A DNA stretch of 17,744 bases from Desulfobacteraceae bacterium (GCA_003354055.1 PIVQ01000077.1:1-17744), one strand, 5' to 3'; counted from the stretch's first letter, positions 1 to 9,243 are shown. Numbers and translations: made by a program. Notes: generated by a model from the sequence alone, not told the origin.

Positions 1-411
1 GTTGAATTCTTTTTCACGCCTGGCTCTGATCTGTCCAAAGGGTATTTTAACCTTGAGATGAATTGCGGGGGCACCCTGCTTTTTCATTTTCAAACCCGGC
101 CGAGGCAAGACAGTACAGTGATTTCGGATAAAGACTGCAGGATGATAAAACGCATGCATTCGATGCCGCGCATTGTTGATCCGGAAATAGAGGCGCCTGT
201 CACCTGGACCGTTGCTTACAGAATCCCCTTAGCCTTGCTTGAGAAATACTGCCGGGTAATCTCCCCAGCCCCCGAGGCTGCCTGGCGGGTGAATTTTTAT
301 AAATGCGGCGACAACACCTCCCATCCGCACTGGCTGACATGGGCACCGGTGGATTATCCAAAGCCGAATTTTCACCGTCCCCAGTCATTTGGCACACTGC
401 AATTTCAGTGA
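1..411 (+). CDS. CBM9-like carbohydrate-binding family protein, C-terminal part (5' truncated by window)
   Basis: The reading frame is open from base 1 to a TGA at 409-411, giving 136 residues of a protein whose start lies outside the window; the internal ATG at 58 is unlikely to be the real start because coding sequence continues upstream of it. The C-terminal half has a CBM9/DOMON-like look: a W-x-V-A-Y-R-I-P strand, then A-W-R-V-N-F-Y-K-C-G-D, H-W-L-T-W-A-P, and a closing F-H-R-P-x-x-F-G-x-L-x-F. This pattern is typical of small 'carbohydrate-binding family 9-like' proteins of about 200 residues found in many bacteria and often of unknown ligand. The visible part shows no catalytic residues. 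It is separated by about 180 bases and a candidate promoter from the downstream signalling block, so I do not infer a functional link. Family call fairly confident; ligand unknown. Confidence 0.7.
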   Translation, partial: VEFFFTPGSDLSKGYFNLEMNCGGTLLFHFQTRPRQDSTVISDKDCRMIKRMHSMPRIVDPEIEAPVTWTVAYRIPLALLEKYCRVISPAPEAAWRVNFYKCGDNTSHPHWLTWAPVDYPKPNFHRPQSFGTLQFQ

Positions 412-443
412 AGCGCCCCTTGCGTTTACCCTGGCATTTCTCC

Positions 444-467
444 CGGGTTGATCTCTCGGGTTGATCT
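444..467 (+). repeat. Tandem 11-bp direct repeat upstream of a candidate promoter
   Basis: The 11-mer CGGGTTGATCT occurs at 444-454 and again at 457-467, a 13-bp period. The second copy ends on the first base of a perfect TTGACA at 467-472. The arrangement could be a regulator binding site acting on the promoter of the signalling operon; it could also be chance. Confidence 0.5.
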
Positions 468-496
468 TGACAACAATGCACCTCCTATCTTACTAT
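467..496 (+). promoter_or_regulatory. Candidate sigma-70 promoter for the signalling block
   Basis: A perfect -35 hexamer TTGACA (467-472) is followed after 18 bases by TACTAT (491-496), which matches four of six -10 positions. It lies in the 183-base gap between the CBM9-like gene and the PAS sensor gene and would give a leader of about 90 bases. No terminator is evident between the upstream stop codon and this site, so read-through from the left cannot be excluded. Confidence 0.4.
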
Positions 497-594
497 TGGC
501 AGATACTTTTCTTCTTATCCGATTATGACGAATACTGTGACGAAAACAATTTTCAAACCAGTATAAAAACCGCTTTGGATCAGTAAAGGTGGCC

Positions 595-3153
595 ATGAGC
601 AACCCTATTTCAAAATTAGAGGATTCTAAATCGCCCGTTCCCCGGAGAAAGGTAAAACTATCATTTAGAGGGAATAAAGGTCTTTTGCTGGTTGCTGCAC
701 TGTTGGTGGTTGTCATGGCTCTATCCTGGGGTGGTTTGGGCAAAATAAAAGAACAGGTCAGGTTCGATATTCGAGAAACCCTGCTGAAAGTGGATAGTAC
801 AACCCATGAATTAATACATATATGGGTTGATGACCGGATCGACGATGCACTGATGATTGTTGACAGGCCGGATGTACGGCAACTGATCACAGAGTTGCTG
901 GCCCTGCCCCGGGACAATATTATACTCGCCGACAGTTCTTCTCTGGAACAATTACGTATTATCGTCAAACCGCTGTTGGACAAACACTCCTATCTGGGTA
1001 TGTTTGTCATAGCACCTGACGGCGTCAATATCGCGTCCATGCGGGACACAAACCTCGGCCGGGTAAATTTTTTTTCCGAATATCAAAACTATTTTAAAAA
1101 TCTGCTCAACGGCAAGGCCCAGCTTGTTCTGCCCCTGCGTTCCGATGTCGCCCTGCCAGGGGTAACAGGGAAACTTTCCAAAGGGGAACCGACCATGTTC
1201 ATCGGCGTGCCGGTAATGGATAATAACGGATCTGTCATGGCCGCATTCACCATCCGGATCGACCCTGCCCATGAATTCACAAGAATCGTTCAGATGGCCA
1301 GAATCGGGCTGACCGGGGACTCCTATGCCTTTGATCAAAACGGTAAGCTGATCACCAACAGCCGTTTTGATGATCAACTGCGAACAATAGGGCTTATCAA
1401 GGAAGATGAACACTCCATCCTGAACATGAAGCTACTGGATCCGGGGGGGAATCTGTTACAAGGCTTTTTGCCAACCGTTTCCCGTGGAGACCTCCCTTTA
1501 ACGTTCATGGCTCAAAACGCAATTACCGGAAGCGGCGGCGTTAACCTGAAGGGATACCGGGACTACCGGGGTGTCATGGTTGTGGGAGGCTGGAGCTGGC
1601 ATGAAAAATATAATTTCGGCCAGGCCTTTGAACTTGATATGACCGAGGCCTATGGATCCTATTTTGCCATACGCCGGACAGTGATCGGGCTTCTGGCAAT
1701 TATTATTTTCCTCTTTCTCGGCCTTTCTGCCAGACTGGTCCGGGGTAAGCGTCAAGCCGATGCAATGAATAAGCAACTGGCCCGGGAGATGGTTGAGCGG
1801 GAAAAAAGTGAAGTCAAATTCCGGATGCTGCTGGAATCCTCTCCGGACGGCTTGATTATCGCCGACAAGGCAGGAAATATCATCCTGGTTAACCGGCAGG
1901 TAGAAAGATTATTCGGCTATTCCAGTGAGGAACTACTCGGCCAAAAGATTGAAATGCTTATACCCAAACGGTTTGCCGTTGGACACCCTGAAAACAGAGA
2001 TAAATTTTTTAAAGACCCGCATATACGACCCATGGGACAGGATTTAGATTTATGGGGGCTTCACAAGGATGGCCAAGAGTTGGCAGTGGAGATTGCCTTA
2101 AGTCCGGTTGAAACAGACGGAAAAATAGCCGCCATTGCCTCAATCCGGGATATCACAAAGCGAAAGCGCATTGAAGAAAAAATAAAAAAAAGTGAGGCCG
2201 GTCTTTCCCAGGCCCAGCGGATAGCCCATATTGGTAATTGGGAGCTGGATATTGCAAGCAACACCCTGCACTGGTCTGATGAAGTATATCGCATATTCGG
2301 ACGCAATCCCCAGGAATTTGAAGCAACCTATGAGGCATTTCTTGATCACATTCACCCGGATGACCGGGAAATGGTTAACAAAGCGTATACAAATTCACTA
2401 AAGGATAAAACCCCGTATGAGATCATTCATCGGGTGAAACTTGCTGACGGGACAATAAAACATATCCATGAAAGATGCGAAACAGACTATGACCTGATCG
2501 GCACTCCCTTCCGTTCCGTGGGTACTGTTCAAGACATCTCAAAGCAGGTAAAGGCCGATGGAGAACTTGCCAGACACAGGGAACGCCTTGAGGAACTGGT
2601 TGCAGAACGCACATCTGAGCTGCATGAAAGAGAAGAGACCTTAACCAGCATTACCTCATCAGCCCAGAATGCTATTATAATGATTGATAATGATGGGAAT
2701 ATTTCATTTTGGAACAAGGCTGCCCAAAGAATTTTCGGCCGAAAAGCCAAAGAGGTGATTGGGGAGAATCTGCACAAACTCATTGCCCCAACGCGATATC
2801 ATAAAGATCATTTGGCAGCCTTTCAAAATTTTCAAAACACAGGGAAAGGAAATTGTATCGGTGACATTATAGAACTTTCAGGACTCAGGAGAGACGGCAA
2901 AGAATTTCCAATCGAACTGGCCCTTTCAGCAGTCAAAATAAAAGATAAATGGAATGCCATCGGTATTATCAGTGATATTACCGATCGGAAAAAGGCAGAA
3001 GCAGATCTCCGCCGCAACATGGATGAGTTGGAACGATTCAGTAAACTGGCAATGGGCCGTGAACAGCAGATGATCAGACTTAAGGAAGAAATCAATTCTC
3101 TGCTAAAGGTGCTTGGCAAAAAGGAAAAATATAAAATCGTGAGAGACTTATAA
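595..3153 (+). CDS. Membrane dCache-PAS-PAS-PAS sensor protein without an output domain
   Basis: This 852-residue protein has a first membrane helix at about residues 29-45 and a large periplasmic part (about 50-355) that resembles dCache_1: a Y-L-G-M-F-V-I-A-P-D-G segment, then G-V-P-V-M-D-N-N-G-S and D-Q-N-G-K-L-I-T-N-S. A second helix lies at about 361-380. The cytoplasmic part has three PAS domains at about 409-522, 539-650 and 683-798, with a coiled coil at 653-683 between the second and third. The protein ends in a charged helical tail (L-E-R-F-S-K-L-A-M-G-R-E). There is no HisKA, HATPase, GGDEF, EAL or MCP module, so the signal must pass to a partner. The ATG at 595 is chosen because AAAGG at 585-589 sits five bases upstream; an in-frame GTG at 589 overlaps that site. 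The next gene starts 41 bases downstream. Ligand and partner are unknown; the hybrid kinase is the obvious candidate partner. Confidence 0.85.
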   Translation: MSNPISKLEDSKSPVPRRKVKLSFRGNKGLLLVAALLVVVMALSWGGLGKIKEQVRFDIRETLLKVDSTTHELIHIWVDDRIDDALMIVDRPDVRQLITELLALPRDNIILADSSSLEQLRIIVKPLLDKHSYLGMFVIAPDGVNIASMRDTNLGRVNFFSEYQNYFKNLLNGKAQLVLPLRSDVALPGVTGKLSKGEPTMFIGVPVMDNNGSVMAAFTIRIDPAHEFTRIVQMARIGLTGDSYAFDQNGKLITNSRFDDQLRTIGLIKEDEHSILNMKLLDPGGNLLQGFLPTVSRGDLPLTFMAQNAITGSGGVNLKGYRDYRGVMVVGGWSWHEKYNFGQAFELDMTEAYGSYFAIRRTVIGLLAIIIFLFLGLSARLVRGKRQADAMNKQLAREMVEREKSEVKFRMLLESSPDGLIIADKAGNIILVNRQVERLFGYSSEELLGQKIEMLIPKRFAVGHPENRDKFFKDPHIRPMGQDLDLWGLHKDGQELAVEIALSPVETDGKIAAIASIRDITKRKRIEEKIKKSEAGLSQAQRIAHIGNWELDIASNTLHWSDEVYRIFGRNPQEFEATYEAFLDHIHPDDREMVNKAYTNSLKDKTPYEIIHRVKLADGTIKHIHERCETDYDLIGTPFRSVGTVQDISKQVKADGELARHRERLEELVAERTSELHEREETLTSITSSAQNAIIMIDNDGNISFWNKAAQRIFGRKAKEVIGENLHKLIAPTRYHKDHLAAFQNFQNTGKGNCIGDIIELSGLRRDGKEFPIELALSAVKIKDKWNAIGIISDITDRKKAEADLRRNMDELERFSKLAMGREQQMIRLKEEINSLLKVLGKKEKYKIVRDL

Positions 3154-3194
3154 GTCACTCTTTAATCGTGCAAAAAACAATTGGTGTGGTGAAG

Positions 3195-6100
3195 ATGACC
3201 AAAATTAAATTTTCCTATATTGCAGTATTATTTTGTTTTCTTTTCGCAAGTGCCTCTGTCCATGCCTCGCATAATGTTGAAACCGTTGCCATCCAGCTTA
3301 GATGGTTCCATCAGTTTCAGTTTGCCGGCTATTATGCGGCAAAAGAAAAAGGATTCTATGCTGAGGAAGGGCTGGATGTCATCTTAAAGGAGCGTAATCC
3401 TGATAAGGGTTATATCCAGTCGGTGCTGGATGGCGATGCCCAGTATGGGATTGCAGATGCCGGTCTGGTGCTGGATCGAATGATGGGCAGACCTGTGGTA
3501 TTGCTCAAGCAGATCTTCCAGCACTCACCCCTTGTTTTTGTCACCTTACAGAATTCAGGCATTACCCGCCCTGATGATATGGCCGGCAAAAAAGTAATGA
3601 TTGGTGTAAAAGGCCATACCGAAACCCCTTTGGTTGCTTTGCTCCAGAATACCCTTGGCAGTCTTGACACGATCACAATCATTCCGCATTCATTTACCGC
3701 AGAAGATTTTATTTCCGGGAAAGTGGATGCGCTGGCGGCTTACCTGACGAATCAGCCATTCTTTTTTAAAGAACAGGGAATCCCCATAAACATCATCAAC
3801 CCACAGAATTACGGTATCGATTTCTATGGGGACAATTTTTTTACCACTACAGATGAAATCGGAAACCACCCCGACCGTGTGGAAAAGATGATTAAGGCAA
3901 CCCTGAAAGGCTGGGAATATGCACTTGAACATCCACAGGAAATCATTGACCTGATTCTTTTAAAGTATAATCCGAAACATAGCCGCGATCATCTTGCCTA
4001 TGAAGCCCGTATGATTGATCTGATGATTCTTTCCGAGATCGTACCCTTAGGTTCAATCTCACCCCAACGCTACGATCAGATCGTCAAAGCCTATGTGCAG
4101 GCCGGTTTTGCAAAACCTGAGGCTGACTGGAGCGGGTTTATCCATAAGGTCTCAGGCTATGGGAAAAGCGAACAGGGAATATCCCTGTCACCTGAAGAAA
4201 AGGCCTGGCTGACAGCACACAAAGAGATCCGTCTGGGGATAGACCCTCAATGGGCACCCTTTGAATATTTGGATGCGGCCAAAGTCTACAAAGGGATCTC
4301 TTCTGATTTTGTAAAAATTTTAAACGAAAATCTGAGTCTCAATATGCAACCGATTGAAGGTCTCAGCTGGGCCCAGGTGATGGAGAAAGCCAAAGCCGGC
4401 AAGATCGATGTGCTTCCCGCTGTCATGGAGAGTCCGGAACGGTCTCAATTTTTAAACTTCACCAAGCCTTATATCAAATTTCCCATGGTTATCCTTACCC
4501 GGGCTGATGTATCATTTATTTCAAGTATTAATGATCTTCTGGGTAAGCGTATTGCCATCATAAAAGGGTATGTGACCGAAGACCTCTTCTACAGGGATTA
4601 CCCTGACCATTCCTTTGTACGGGTCAATAACATTGAAGAGGCCTTGCAAAAGGTATCACGGGGATCAATAGACGCCTTTATCGGAAACCTTGCCTCAATC
4701 ACCTATATGACTGAAAAACTCGGGATTACCAATCTGAAAGTCGCGGGCACGACATCCTATAATTTTGAGCTGGCTTTTGCGGTGCGAAAGGACTGGCCGG
4801 AGCTGGTCAACATTCTTGACAGGAGGCTTGATCTGTTTCCCGGTCAGGAAAAAAAGAATATTCAATCCCGCTGGATCAATGTCCGGGTGGAAAGGGCGGC
4901 TGACTGGCACAGGATCTGGAAAACCATTGCTGCAATTTCTGTTGGTATCGGCCTTATTCTGGGGACTATTATTTATTGGAACAGGCAGCTGACAAAGGAG
5001 GTCCGGAGCAGGAAGCAGGCCCAGGACCTTACAAGGCGATATGAATTTATCGTTAATTCGGTAAAGGAGATGATGACCTTTATCGGTCGAGACTATACGT
5101 ATATGGCTGTAAATGACACATGGTGCAAAACCATGGGCATGAAACGGGAGGATGTACTGGGGAAATCCCTTGGTGAGGTCTGGGGAGCAAAGATATTTAC
5201 CCAAGAGATCAAACCCACACTGGACCGCTCTTTTGGAGGCGAACAGATCTCTTACCAGGTATGGCTGGAGACGGCGTCAAAAGGAAGACGCCATTTTCAA
5301 GCACTATTTTTCCCTTTTAAAGACGCTGAGAGTCGGGTAACCAACATTGTTGCCGTCAATCGTGATATTACCAAACAAACCCTTGCCCAGGAGGCTTTAC
5401 GGGAAAATGAACAGCTTTTTATGCGGACATTTGATCAGGCCCCCATGGGGGCGGCCATTGTCAATCTTGATTTTTCTTTTAAACGGGTGAATTCAAAACT
5501 TTGTGACATCTTAGGGTATCGGGAAAAAGACCTCCTCAAACTCACATTTATCGATATTACCCATCCGGATGATCGTGCAGCAGGGAAGAAAAATGTCAAC
5601 GATCTGCTGGAAGGACTGATTGATCAATATTACATCGACAAACGATATATCCGCAAGGACGGCAGGACCGTTTGGTGCCGACTCTCCCTGCGGCTAGTTT
5701 CTGACGCAGCAGGCAATCCGCTTTACCTGCTCCCCATGATTGAAGACATTACCGACCGGAAGCAGACTGTCCAGGAATATTTGAAACTCTCCCAGGCAGT
5801 TGAACAAAGTCCCATGTCAGTAATCATCACCGACCCTGCAGGCACCATTGAGTATGTGAACCCGAGGTTTTGCGAAATAACCGGATATCTCGGAGAGGAA
5901 GCCATTGGCAAGAATCCGAACATTTTGAGTTCCGGTAAACAAACACCTGAATTTTACAAAAACCTCTGGGATACCATCACTTCGGGTAAAAGCTGGCAGG
6001 GAGAATTTGCCAATAAGAAGAAAACCGGCGCAATCTACTGGGAAAATGCAAGCATTGCACCCATTCGGGACGGCTATGGCAAGATTACCCACTTTGTGGC

Positions 6101-8108
6101 TGTTCAGGAGGATATTACCGAGAAAAAACAAATTGACAAAGACCTTAAGGAACGGGTCAAAGAACTTGCACTGGCAAGAAGTTCTATGCTGAACATGATG
6201 GAAGATCTGGAAAATGCCCGCCTTGAAGCTGAAGATGCCACCAGAGCCAAGAGCGACTTTCTGGCCAATATGAGCCACGAGATACGGACCCCCATGAATG
6301 CCATCATCGGCATGAGTCACCTGGCCTTACAGACCGACCTTACCCCCAAACAGTACGATTACATCAACAAGGTAAAATTGTCTGCCAACACCCTTTTGGG
6401 AATAATCAACGACATTCTGGATTTTTCCAAGATTGAGGCGGGAAAGCTTGATATTGAATCAATTGATTTTCAGCTGGAGGATGTATTGGGCACGGTCTCT
6501 AATCTGATCCTGCAAAAAGCTGCGGAAAAGGGGTTGGAGATCCTTTTTTCAACCCCTAAAAACATTCCTCCCTCATTGGTCGGTGACCCCTTGCGCCTGG
6601 GGCAGGTGCTCATAAATCTTGCCAATAATGCGGTTAAGTTTACTAACGCAGGCAGGATTGTCATCTCAGTGGCACTTGAAGAGGAAGATCCCCATAAAGT
6701 AAAACTTCTATTTTCCGTCCAGGATACCGGCATTGGCATGACCGAGGAACAGACCGGGAAATTATTTCACTCTTTCAGTCAGGCAGATACCTCCACAACC
6801 CGCAAATACGGCGGTACCGGTCTGGGGCTTTCCATCTCCAAAAAGCTTGTGGAGATCATGGAGGGGGAGATTTTTGTTAGCAGTGCTGCCGGAGAGGGAA
6901 GTACTTTCAGTTTTACAGCAGTGTTTGGGATCCGGGTAAAACAAAAAAGAGAAAAGAAGAGACTTAAAACTGTAGAGGGAGAAGCCATAGAACCCAAGGC
7001 CGTATCAATCAATGATCAATTGGCAAATATCTACGGGGCAAGGATCCTTCTGGCCGAGGACAATGAAATCAATCAGCAGGTTGCCAAAGAGATTCTGGAA
7101 CAGGGTGGCCTGCTGGTTGACATCGCCAATAATGGTAAACAGGCCGTGGCAATGGTTGAAAATTATTCATATGATGCCGTTCTCATGGATATCCAGATGC
7201 CGGTGCTGGGCGGTATTGAGGCCACGAAGCAAATCCGCAGCCAGGAAAATGAGCAGTCAGCCAAGCCCATACCGATCATCGCCATGACTGCCCACGCCAT
7301 GGCCGGGGACCGTGAAAAAAGTGTTGAAGCCGGCATGATCGACCATGTGACCAAGCCGATAAATCCTAAGGCGTTGTTCCAGGCCCTGTTAAAATGTGTA
7401 AAACCGGGTAAACGGGAAATTCCAAATCATCTGCCCCCCAAACCACCGGGTGAAAAAAAACCGGTTATAGAAGAGCCCCTGCCTGAGGTACCGGGTATCG
7501 ACATAAAGAACGGTCTTGCCCGGGTCAATGGCAACGAGACACTATACAAAAGCCTTTTGATAAAGTTCTACAAAGAGTATCCGGATTCTGTAACTCAAAT
7601 CAGAAAGGCACTTGCAAAAAATGATATGGAAGCCGTCACCCGAATCGCACATACAGTGAAAGGGGTGGCCGGCAATATGGGCGCCAGTGATCTGCAGGTT
7701 GCAGCTGCCAAGTTTGAAACAGCTATTAAAAATGGACATATAGAGGAACTTGACAGCTGGCTGGATACAGTGGACCATTATCTGAAAACAATAATGGAAA
7801 ACCTTAAAGATTTTGTAATCGCTGCTGATGCCATGGATACAGAAGAATCAGCAAAAAAGGAAGTCGGCGATGTTTCTGCCCTTTTAAAAATGCTGCAGGC
7901 GCTTGAACCCCACTTGAAAAAAAATGAACCCAATCAGTGCAATGATATAATGGCACAAATCAATAACTATACCTGGGGAATTGAATACAATTCGGATATT
8001 GAGAATCTTAATCGACTCATAGGCAAATACAGGTTTAAGAATGCACAACCGATTCTGGAACGTCTTATGTCAAAAACAGTTCAGGGCAAGGGAGACGAAG
8101 ATGGGTGA
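3195..8108 (+). CDS. Hybrid sensor histidine kinase with fused NMT1-like and SBP_bac_3 periplasmic domains (PAS x3-HisKA-HATPase-REC-Hpt)
   Basis: This 1637-residue protein starts with a signal peptide (cleavage likely after V-H-A at residue 24). An NMT1/THI5-like solute-binding domain follows (about 28-305, with R-W-F-H-Q-F-Q-F-A-G-Y-Y), then an SBP_bac_3 (BvgS-like Venus-flytrap) domain at about 340-565 and a membrane helix at about 575-594. Cytoplasmic modules are PAS at about 616-726, 736-855 and 861-981; HisKA with H1028 in S-H-E-I-R-T-P; HATPase with the N box near N1145, D-T-G-I-G and G-G-T-G-L-G-L; REC with phospho-acceptor D1332 and K1387; and Hpt with H1486 in A-H-T-V-K-G. A helical tail of about 90 residues ends the protein. 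All residues for a His-Asp-His relay are present. An in-frame GTG at 3168 lacks a ribosome site; ATG 3195 directly opens the signal peptide. The 3' end overlaps the next gene by 8 bases. No cognate ABC permease is nearby, so the binding domains are probably sensors. Substrate unknown. Confidence 0.93.
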   Translation: MTKIKFSYIAVLFCFLFASASVHASHNVETVAIQLRWFHQFQFAGYYAAKEKGFYAEEGLDVILKERNPDKGYIQSVLDGDAQYGIADAGLVLDRMMGRPVVLLKQIFQHSPLVFVTLQNSGITRPDDMAGKKVMIGVKGHTETPLVALLQNTLGSLDTITIIPHSFTAEDFISGKVDALAAYLTNQPFFFKEQGIPINIINPQNYGIDFYGDNFFTTTDEIGNHPDRVEKMIKATLKGWEYALEHPQEIIDLILLKYNPKHSRDHLAYEARMIDLMILSEIVPLGSISPQRYDQIVKAYVQAGFAKPEADWSGFIHKVSGYGKSEQGISLSPEEKAWLTAHKEIRLGIDPQWAPFEYLDAAKVYKGISSDFVKILNENLSLNMQPIEGLSWAQVMEKAKAGKIDVLPAVMESPERSQFLNFTKPYIKFPMVILTRADVSFISSINDLLGKRIAIIKGYVTEDLFYRDYPDHSFVRVNNIEEALQKVSRGSIDAFIGNLASITYMTEKLGITNLKVAGTTSYNFELAFAVRKDWPELVNILDRRLDLFPGQEKKNIQSRWINVRVERAADWHRIWKTIAAISVGIGLILGTIIYWNRQLTKEVRSRKQAQDLTRRYEFIVNSVKEMMTFIGRDYTYMAVNDTWCKTMGMKREDVLGKSLGEVWGAKIFTQEIKPTLDRSFGGEQISYQVWLETASKGRRHFQALFFPFKDAESRVTNIVAVNRDITKQTLAQEALRENEQLFMRTFDQAPMGAAIVNLDFSFKRVNSKLCDILGYREKDLLKLTFIDITHPDDRAAGKKNVNDLLEGLIDQYYIDKRYIRKDGRTVWCRLSLRLVSDAAGNPLYLLPMIEDITDRKQTVQEYLKLSQAVEQSPMSVIITDPAGTIEYVNPRFCEITGYLGEEAIGKNPNILSSGKQTPEFYKNLWDTITSGKSWQGEFANKKKTGAIYWENASIAPIRDGYGKITHFVAVQEDITEKKQIDKDLKERVKELALARSSMLNMMEDLENARLEAEDATRAKSDFLANMSHEIRTPMNAIIGMSHLALQTDLTPKQYDYINKVKLSANTLLGIINDILDFSKIEAGKLDIESIDFQLEDVLGTVSNLILQKAAEKGLEILFSTPKNIPPSLVGDPLRLGQVLINLANNAVKFTNAGRIVISVALEEEDPHKVKLLFSVQDTGIGMTEEQTGKLFHSFSQADTSTTRKYGGTGLGLSISKKLVEIMEGEIFVSSAAGEGSTFSFTAVFGIRVKQKREKKRLKTVEGEAIEPKAVSINDQLANIYGARILLAEDNEINQQVAKEILEQGGLLVDIANNGKQAVAMVENYSYDAVLMDIQMPVLGGIEATKQIRSQENEQSAKPIPIIAMTAHAMAGDREKSVEAGMIDHVTKPINPKALFQALLKCVKPGKREIPNHLPPKPPGEKKPVIEEPLPEVPGIDIKNGLARVNGNETLYKSLLIKFYKEYPDSVTQIRKALAKNDMEAVTRIAHTVKGVAGNMGASDLQVAAAKFETAIKNGHIEELDSWLDTVDHYLKTIMENLKDFVIAADAMDTEESAKKEVGDVSALLKMLQALEPHLKKNEPNQCNDIMAQINNYTWGIEYNSDIENLNRLIGKYRFKNAQPILERLMSKTVQGKGDEDG
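8088..8094 (+). promoter_or_regulatory. Ribosome binding site inside the 3' end of the hybrid kinase gene
   Basis: AAGGGAG lies six bases before the ATG at 8101 and fixes that codon as the start of the REC-HD-GYP protein, rather than the in-frame ATG at 8041. The resulting 8-base overlap suggests translational coupling with the kinase. Confidence 0.75.
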
Positions 8109-9204
8109 TTTGACAGAGTATAAAATATTGATTGTTGATGACACTGAAAGCAACATAGACATACTTGTTGATATCCTCAGTGGCACATGGAATCTGGCAG
8201 TGGCCATGGATGGAGAATCCGCCCTTGAGATCGTGCAGGAAAATCCTCCGGATCTGATCCTGCTTGATATCATGATGCCCGGTATCGACGGATACGAGGT
8301 CTGCAAACGCCTGAAGATGGATGAGACCACCCGGGAAATCCCTATAATATTTTTAACTGCCATGACCAAGGAGCAAGACGAGGCCAAAGGACTTGCCCTG
8401 GGAGCAGTTGACTATGTTACCAAGCCTTTCAGCCCGGAACTGGTTGAATCCAGAGTGCGCAACCAGCTTAAGCTCAAGCACCACCAGGATCACCTGGCGA
8501 CGCTTGTCAGGGAACGAACAATAGAGCTGGCTCTTACACAGGAGGTCACCATTGATGCCATGGCCATCATGGCTGAATACCGGGACCCGGAAACAGGCGG
8601 CCATATCCAGCGGACAAAAAACTATGTTCGGGTTTTGGCCGAACATCTGAAAACGCACCCTGAATATAGCGGGTTTCTTTCTGATGAAATCATTGACCTT
8701 CTCTACAAATCCACACCGCTTCATGATATCGGAAAAGTCGGGGTGGCAGACAGCATCCTTCTCAAGCCCGGAAAGCTGACCCCGGAAGAATTCAAGGAAA
8801 TGGAAAACCACGTGCACTATGGTCACGATGCCATCCGGGTTGCTGAACAAAAGCTGAGCGAAAACTCCTTTCTGAGACTGGCCAGGGAAATCACCATCTC
8901 CCACCATGAAAAATGGGATGGATCAGGTTATCCTTATGGACTGAAGGGAGATGCAATACCCTTTGGAGGCCGGCTCATGGCCCTGGCTGATGTATATGAC
9001 GCCCTTGTGAGCAAGCGGGTGTACAAGCCGCCGTTTCCCCATGAGAAGGCTGTGGACATCATTGTCAATGGGGACGGCCGAACCCATCCCCATCATTTTG
9101 ATCCTGATGTGTTACAGGCGTTTAAAGATCTGGAAGAAAAATTTTTACAGATCGCCATAGAATTTGCTGATTTTGATGAGGAAAGAGAGGTACTTTTAAA
9201 ATAA
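8101..9204 (+). CDS. Response regulator with HD-GYP domain (predicted c-di-GMP phosphodiesterase)
   Basis: This 367-residue protein has an N-terminal receiver (about 5-122) with acidic pocket D13/D14, phospho-acceptor D56 in L-L-D-I-M-M-P and conserved K108. A helical linker leads to an HD-GYP domain (about 145-350). The expected metal and signature residues are visible: E164 and H168 (E-T-G-G-H-I-Q-R-T), H208-D209 with G-K-V-G, H237/H242, H268-H269-E and D-G-S-G-Y-P (273-278), and A-D-V-Y-D-A-L near 296-302. The family hydrolyses cyclic di-GMP in the cytoplasm, so an active enzyme is plausible. The start at 8101 is supported by a strong ribosome site and by exact alignment with the start of the paralogous receiver downstream. 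Overlap with the hybrid kinase gene argues that the kinase's Hpt domain is its phosphodonor, which is an inference. Confidence 0.93.
   Translation: MGDLTEYKILIVDDTESNIDILVDILSGTWNLAVAMDGESALEIVQENPPDLILLDIMMPGIDGYEVCKRLKMDETTREIPIIFLTAMTKEQDEAKGLALGAVDYVTKPFSPELVESRVRNQLKLKHHQDHLATLVRERTIELALTQEVTIDAMAIMAEYRDPETGGHIQRTKNYVRVLAEHLKTHPEYSGFLSDEIIDLLYKSTPLHDIGKVGVADSILLKPGKLTPEEFKEMENHVHYGHDAIRVAEQKLSENSFLRLAREITISHHEKWDGSGYPYGLKGDAIPFGGRLMALADVYDALVSKRVYKPPFPHEKAVDIIVNGDGRTHPHHFDPDVLQAFKDLEEKFLQIAIEFADFDEEREVLLK
8143..8285 (+). repeat. Receiver-domain coding segment duplicated at 9298-9440 (copy 1)
   Basis: The ATGs at 8101 and 9256 align without gaps at an offset of 1155 bases. Identical blocks include 8143-8165 (23 bp), 8195-8213 (19 bp) and 8242-8285 (44 bp). 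Identity in synonymous positions points to a recent duplication or gene conversion rather than ordinary family similarity. Confidence 0.85.
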
Positions 9205-9243
9205 ACTGAGTACCATTATTTCCAGATGGATATTTCCGACAAA

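Noticed and set aside
426..983. Long open frame on the minus strand opposite the start of the PAS sensor
   Set aside because: It lies antisense to a gene with clear domains, has low-complexity Ser/Arg-rich translation and no ribosome site or family motif.
4695..5204. 169-codon minus-strand frame within the hybrid kinase gene
   Set aside because: It mirrors the codon bias of the sense strand; no recognisable domain and no promoter context.
8041..8100. Upstream in-frame ATG for the HD-GYP protein
   Set aside because: The ATG at 8101 has a strong ribosome site six bases upstream and aligns exactly with the start of the paralogous receiver; the extension lies within the kinase gene and adds no receiver sequence.
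8353..8907. 184-codon minus-strand frame opposite the HD-GYP gene
   Set aside because: The sense frame encodes all HD-GYP signature residues across this stretch, so the antisense frame is a shadow.
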